Source: Candidatus Gerdarchaeota archaeon
GTDB lineage: Archaea > Asgardarchaeota > Heimdallarchaeia > JABLTI01
Direction: 5' to 3'
Length of the DNA: 8,838 bases
NCBI GenBank assembly: GCA_016840905.1
Contig: JAEORM010000075.1
Span: forward strand, 1-8,838
Shown: positions 6,550 to 8,838 of the stretch, piece after piece
Position numbering within the stretch: the stretch's first letter is position 1
How the letters are laid out: every line of letters starts with the position of its first letter
Program-made: the position numbers and the translations under genes
The notes under the pieces: generated by a model
What the model was told of the DNA's origin: nothing
The model's input: only the letters and a program-made list of their open reading frames with translations
The model's database searches: none

Positions 6550-6583
6550 AAGAGTAAGAAATTACTCTTTACTTTTTCTTTTT
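6550..6583 (+). terminator. GAAA-tetraloop hairpin terminator
   Basis: AAGAGTAA (6550-6557) pairs perfectly with TTACTCTT (6562-6569) over a GAAA loop, a GNRA tetraloop that stabilises RNA hairpins. It is followed by TTTTTCTTTTT (6573-6583). It starts two bases after the stop codon of copy 2 and separates it from the next gene. Confidence 0.75.
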
Positions 6584-6613
6584 ATTATTTAATAAAGCTA
6601 AATGATTATATTA

Positions 6614-6624
6614 GATAAAATAAT
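6614..6624 (+). promoter_or_regulatory. TATA-like box for the second alpha/beta hydrolase gene
   Basis: GATAAAATAAT lies 19-29 bases before ATG 6643, giving a leaderless transcript at normal archaeal spacing. The surrounding DNA is almost all A/T, so the exact box is uncertain. Confidence 0.4.
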
Positions 6625-6642
6625 ATTATTTTTGATTTAAAA

Positions 6643-7518
6643 ATGAATGAAAAGGAGCTAAAAGACTCATTCCCATCAATTGAAACGCATGAGAGTTTTT
6701 ATTTAGAAATGTCTGACGGTATTAAGGTTGCAATTTATAAATTGATACCAAATGTGGGAAGCCAGTATAAAATCAAAGAAACTATTTTATTCATTCCCGG
6801 ATTTAATTCCTATTTTAGGCAATGGATTACAATCATCAACTATTTAGTACAACAAAATCATCCAGTTTATATTTTTGAAAGTCGCGAGAAAGATTCTTCA
6901 ACATCAAAAGTAACTGATGAACGTTTTAATACAGATGGCTTAGTTTCAGACTTGAAAGAAGTAGTTCAACAATTAAAATTGAATCAACCATTCTTTATGA
7001 TTGGTAACTCTTTAGGTACAGCGATAATTTTAGCACATATAATTAACAACCAAGAAGAACAAAATTTACTTCCTGAAAGAGCAGCGTTAATCCAAGCAGT
7101 TTATACTTCTGAACCCTTAAGAAAATATATCAATTTAGCTAAAAAGAAATTCCTCTTTAGATTTGTTATGAAATCAATAAAATTATTTGCTCCTATAATT
7201 TATTGGCGTAAGAAAAGAAGGGAACCTAAAGCATATGAGAATTCATTGAGAAATTTGAAACATACCGATATAGAAAAAATGCGCGTAGGTCTTATTTGTT
7301 CTATAGAATTAAAGATCCTCCAAGATCTGTCTAAAGTTAATCGACCAATTATCGCTATAGGTATTGCTGACGACAATGTTCATCCAGTTGCACAAGCAAA
7401 ACTAATCGCAGAAAAAGTAATGCAAGGAACTTATGCTGAAATTTCTAACAAAGAAAAAATTGATTCTATAGAAACAGCAAAATTGATCAAAGAATATTTT
7501 GATAAGAAATTAAATTAA
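6643..7518 (+). CDS. Alpha/beta-hydrolase-fold protein lacking an evident catalytic histidine
   Basis: The product has 291 residues and is soluble, with no signal peptide. The fold is shown by paired strands SFYLEMSDGIKVAIYKL (18-34), strand TILFIPGFNSYFRQW (47-61, PGF in place of HG at the oxyanion turn), nucleophile elbow GNSLG (121-125, Ser123), and strand RPIIAIGIADDNVHP (234-248, Asp243 or Asp244 as acid). After the last strand (GTYAEISNKEKIDSIETA), where these enzymes carry the catalytic His, there is none; His247, three residues beyond the acid, is the last histidine in the protein. A basic cap region with KKRREPK (190-196) lies between. It may be a hydrolase with an altered mechanism, a non-hydrolytic binding protein, or a scaffold. 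It is only distantly like the hydrolase at 1524-2528. It has its own promoter, and a weak hairpin follows it. The fold is well supported; activity is doubtful. Confidence 0.8.
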   Translation: MNEKELKDSFPSIETHESFYLEMSDGIKVAIYKLIPNVGSQYKIKETILFIPGFNSYFRQWITIINYLVQQNHPVYIFESREKDSSTSKVTDERFNTDGLVSDLKEVVQQLKLNQPFFMIGNSLGTAIILAHIINNQEEQNLLPERAALIQAVYTSEPLRKYINLAKKKFLFRFVMKSIKLFAPIIYWRKKRREPKAYENSLRNLKHTDIEKMRVGLICSIELKILQDLSKVNRPIIAIGIADDNVHPVAQAKLIAEKVMQGTYAEISNKEKIDSIETAKLIKEYFDKKLN

Positions 7519-7527
7519 AAATAATTA

Positions 7528-7543
7528 ATCTGATTATTCAGAT
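7528..7543. promoter_or_regulatory. Short inverted repeat ATCTGA-TTAT-TCAGAT
   Basis: A perfect 6-bp inverted repeat with a 4-base centre begins 10 bases after the second hydrolase gene and lies just upstream of the acetyltransferase promoter. It could be an operator for a dimeric regulator or a weak terminator hairpin. No strong T-tract follows (AAAATTTAATGC), which argues against a good terminator. Confidence 0.3.
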
Positions 7544-7555
7544 AAAATTTAATGC

Positions 7556-7563
7556 TTTTATAT
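7556..7563 (+). promoter_or_regulatory. TATA-like box for the acetyltransferase gene
   Basis: TTTATATG lies 37-44 bases before ATG 7600. Normal archaeal spacing puts transcription start near 7586, leaving a leader of about 14 bases that contains the Shine-Dalgarno-like GGGTGG. GATAAAATT at 7541 is an alternative box. Confidence 0.35.
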
Positions 7564-7591
7564 GGAAACGGTAAATGAGAATATAGTTATT

Positions 7592-7597
7592 GGGTGG
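7592..7597 (+). promoter_or_regulatory. Shine-Dalgarno-like GGGTGG deciding the acetyltransferase start
   Basis: GGGTGG ends two bases before ATG 7600 and five before ATG 7603. It partly matches the GGAGGTGATC complement of the 16S rRNA 3' end. It is the only start in the window with such a signal. It overlaps the alternative GTG start at 7594, making that start unlikely; the spacing fits ATG 7603 at least as well as 7600. Confidence 0.35.
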
Positions 7598-7599
7598 AT

Positions 7600-8805
7600 A
7601 TGATGACTGTAAAGAATATTGACAAGAAAGATTTTGAAAAAGTGGAGTATTTAATGAATTATTGTTTTGGTATGGGACAAGAAATTGCCACTAAGGAAGA
7701 AGTGCAAAAATATCAAGATACAATAAATCTGGATTATGCTTGGGGATATTACAATGAAGAAGTTGAGTTAGTTAGCACATGGATGACATTCCCATGGCAA
7801 GCATACTTTCGAGGAAAATTAATGAAATTTGGTGCAGTAGCAGATGTCACAACTCAACCAGAATATCGAAGAAGGGGTCAGATACGTGAGTTGTTTTTAC
7901 AGTCACTTAAGCAGATGAAAGAAACTGGTTATATAATGTCAGGATTATATCCCTTTAAATTTCCTTATTATGAAAAATTTGGTTATGCTATAGGTTCTGA
8001 AATTGTTTATTTAAAATGCAAACCTTCTGAAATATTACTTCCAGATAATTTTACACTCTTAAAAATAAAAGAAATACCCAAAAAAGAGACTTTTAAAATA
8101 ATTGCTCCAATAAGGAACGAATTTGGCAAGAAATATAATTTCATTCATTTTTCGGATGAAAAAACTTGGTTCGTGAGAATGTTTGAAAAAAGAGATCAAA
8201 TTTTTGGTGTATATGATTTAGACGGAAATTTAGTTGGTTATTTTATTACAAAAATAATGAAATTACCTACTGGTACTTGGGATTCATCATTAGATATTAA
8301 GGACGTTGTTGCACTTACTAGAGATGCTTTCTTTACTATCTTGGATTATATTAAAAGGCATACAGATCAAACAAATGAATTTCGTTGGAGAGTTGTTGAT
8401 AAAGAATTAGATTTCATTAATTTTAGTGAAAAATATGAAGTTAAAATAGAAACAAAACCATTGGTAATGTATCGAGTAATAGATGTACAAAAAGCACTAG
8501 AAATAATCGATTATTCTAAGGAAATAAATGATTCAATTATACTTCTTATAAAAGATAAATACGCAGAATGGAATGATTGTCATTTCAAACTAACAGTGAA
8601 TAATGGAAAAGCAATTTGTCAAAAAATCGACAAAACTGATTTTGATATGGAAATTGATGTCAATACTTTCACACAATTATTTATTGGGTATAAATCCATA
8701 GAAGAGATTAGCTTTTCAACATCTACAAAAGTAAAAGAAGCTAAAAAGAAAATTATTGATTGTATGTTCCCAAAGAAACATACTATGCTGTTAGTGCACT
8801 TTTAG
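7600..8805 (+). CDS. Eis-like GNAT N-acetyltransferase with SCP2-like C-terminal domain
   Basis: The product has 401 residues from ATG 7600; ATG 7603 or GTG 7594 change the length by one or two. It is expected to transfer acetyl from acetyl-CoA to amino groups in the cytoplasm. The N-terminal GNAT domain (1-145) has strand KFGAVADVTTQPEYRRRG (76-93), the acetyl-CoA pyrophosphate loop, and YPFKFPYYEKFGYAIG (117-132), whose second Tyr of the YY pair (Tyr124) aligns with the general acid of mycobacterial Eis (Tyr126 in IYGRFGY). A second GNAT-like middle domain (about 150-290) follows, then the SCP2-like domain (about 295-401) with the FDMEIDVNTFTQLFIGYK segment. The chain ends in Phe, as in mycobacterial Eis, where the C-terminal carboxylate acts in catalysis. 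Length (about 400) matches the family. Bacterial Eis acetylates several amines of aminoglycosides and also other amines; the natural substrate here is unknown. Hexameric assembly is expected from the family. Confidence 0.88.
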   Translation: MMTVKNIDKKDFEKVEYLMNYCFGMGQEIATKEEVQKYQDTINLDYAWGYYNEEVELVSTWMTFPWQAYFRGKLMKFGAVADVTTQPEYRRRGQIRELFLQSLKQMKETGYIMSGLYPFKFPYYEKFGYAIGSEIVYLKCKPSEILLPDNFTLLKIKEIPKKETFKIIAPIRNEFGKKYNFIHFSDEKTWFVRMFEKRDQIFGVYDLDGNLVGYFITKIMKLPTGTWDSSLDIKDVVALTRDAFFTILDYIKRHTDQTNEFRWRVVDKELDFINFSEKYEVKIETKPLVMYRVIDVQKALEIIDYSKEINDSIILLIKDKYAEWNDCHFKLTVNNGKAICQKIDKTDFDMEIDVNTFTQLFIGYKSIEEISFSTSTKVKEAKKKIIDCMFPKKHTMLLVHF

Positions 8806-8838
8806 CGGAAATTCATTGATTTCTTTTGGAATTTAAAA

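Noticed and set aside
8809..8834. AAATTC/GAATTT inverted repeat after the acetyltransferase gene as terminator
   Set aside because: Six A/T-dominated pairs with a 14-base loop at the window edge are too weak. The TTCTTTT run inside the loop might still serve as an archaeal termination tract.

Overview
The window is AT-rich and densely coded, and it looks archaeal. Five genes (starts at 3099 on the minus strand and 3215, 3649, 5171 and 6643 on the plus strand) have a TATA-like box about 20-33 bases before the start codon and no Shine-Dalgarno sequence. That spacing is expected for archaeal TATA-driven, leaderless transcripts. The low GC content, the archaeal promoter layout and the mixture of archaeal signals with bacterial-type enzyme families would fit an Asgard-like or other AT-rich mesophilic archaeon. 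This placement is inference; there is no rRNA or marker gene to confirm it.

Layout: (1) bases 2-178 are the 3' end of a membrane protein gene cut by the window edge. (2) 356-1474 (+) is a fold-type I PLP-dependent aminotransferase. (3) It converges on a minus-strand pair, 3099-2563 (a four-helix membrane protein made of two similar two-helix units) and 2528-1524 (an alpha/beta hydrolase with a complete catalytic triad). The convergent ends share a perfect 11-bp hairpin. (4) A divergent promoter region (3100-3214) separates that pair from 3215-3523 (+), a small probable OB-fold protein that ends in a strong hairpin plus T-tract. (5) 3649-5106 and 5171-6547 (+) are tandem paralogous multi-pass membrane proteins of the DUF418 / heparan-glucosaminide-acetyltransferase-like superfamily, followed by a GAAA-tetraloop terminator. 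(6) 6643-7518 (+) is a second alpha/beta hydrolase that has the nucleophile and acid but no evident catalytic histidine. (7) 7600-8805 (+) is an Eis-like N-acetyltransferase (GNAT plus SCP2-like C-terminus).

Functionally, two putative membrane acyltransferases, two acyl-ester hydrolase-fold proteins and one soluble acetyltransferase lie within 7.3 kb. This suggests, but does not prove, acylation and deacylation of envelope glycans, lipids or small molecules. Most genes have their own promoter signals and several have their own terminators, so they appear to be transcribed as single units rather than one operon. I see no RNA genes, CRISPR arrays, transposons or phage genes, and no recognisable defence system. 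The most distinctive object is the tandem membrane acyltransferase pair with a shared cytoplasmic tail.
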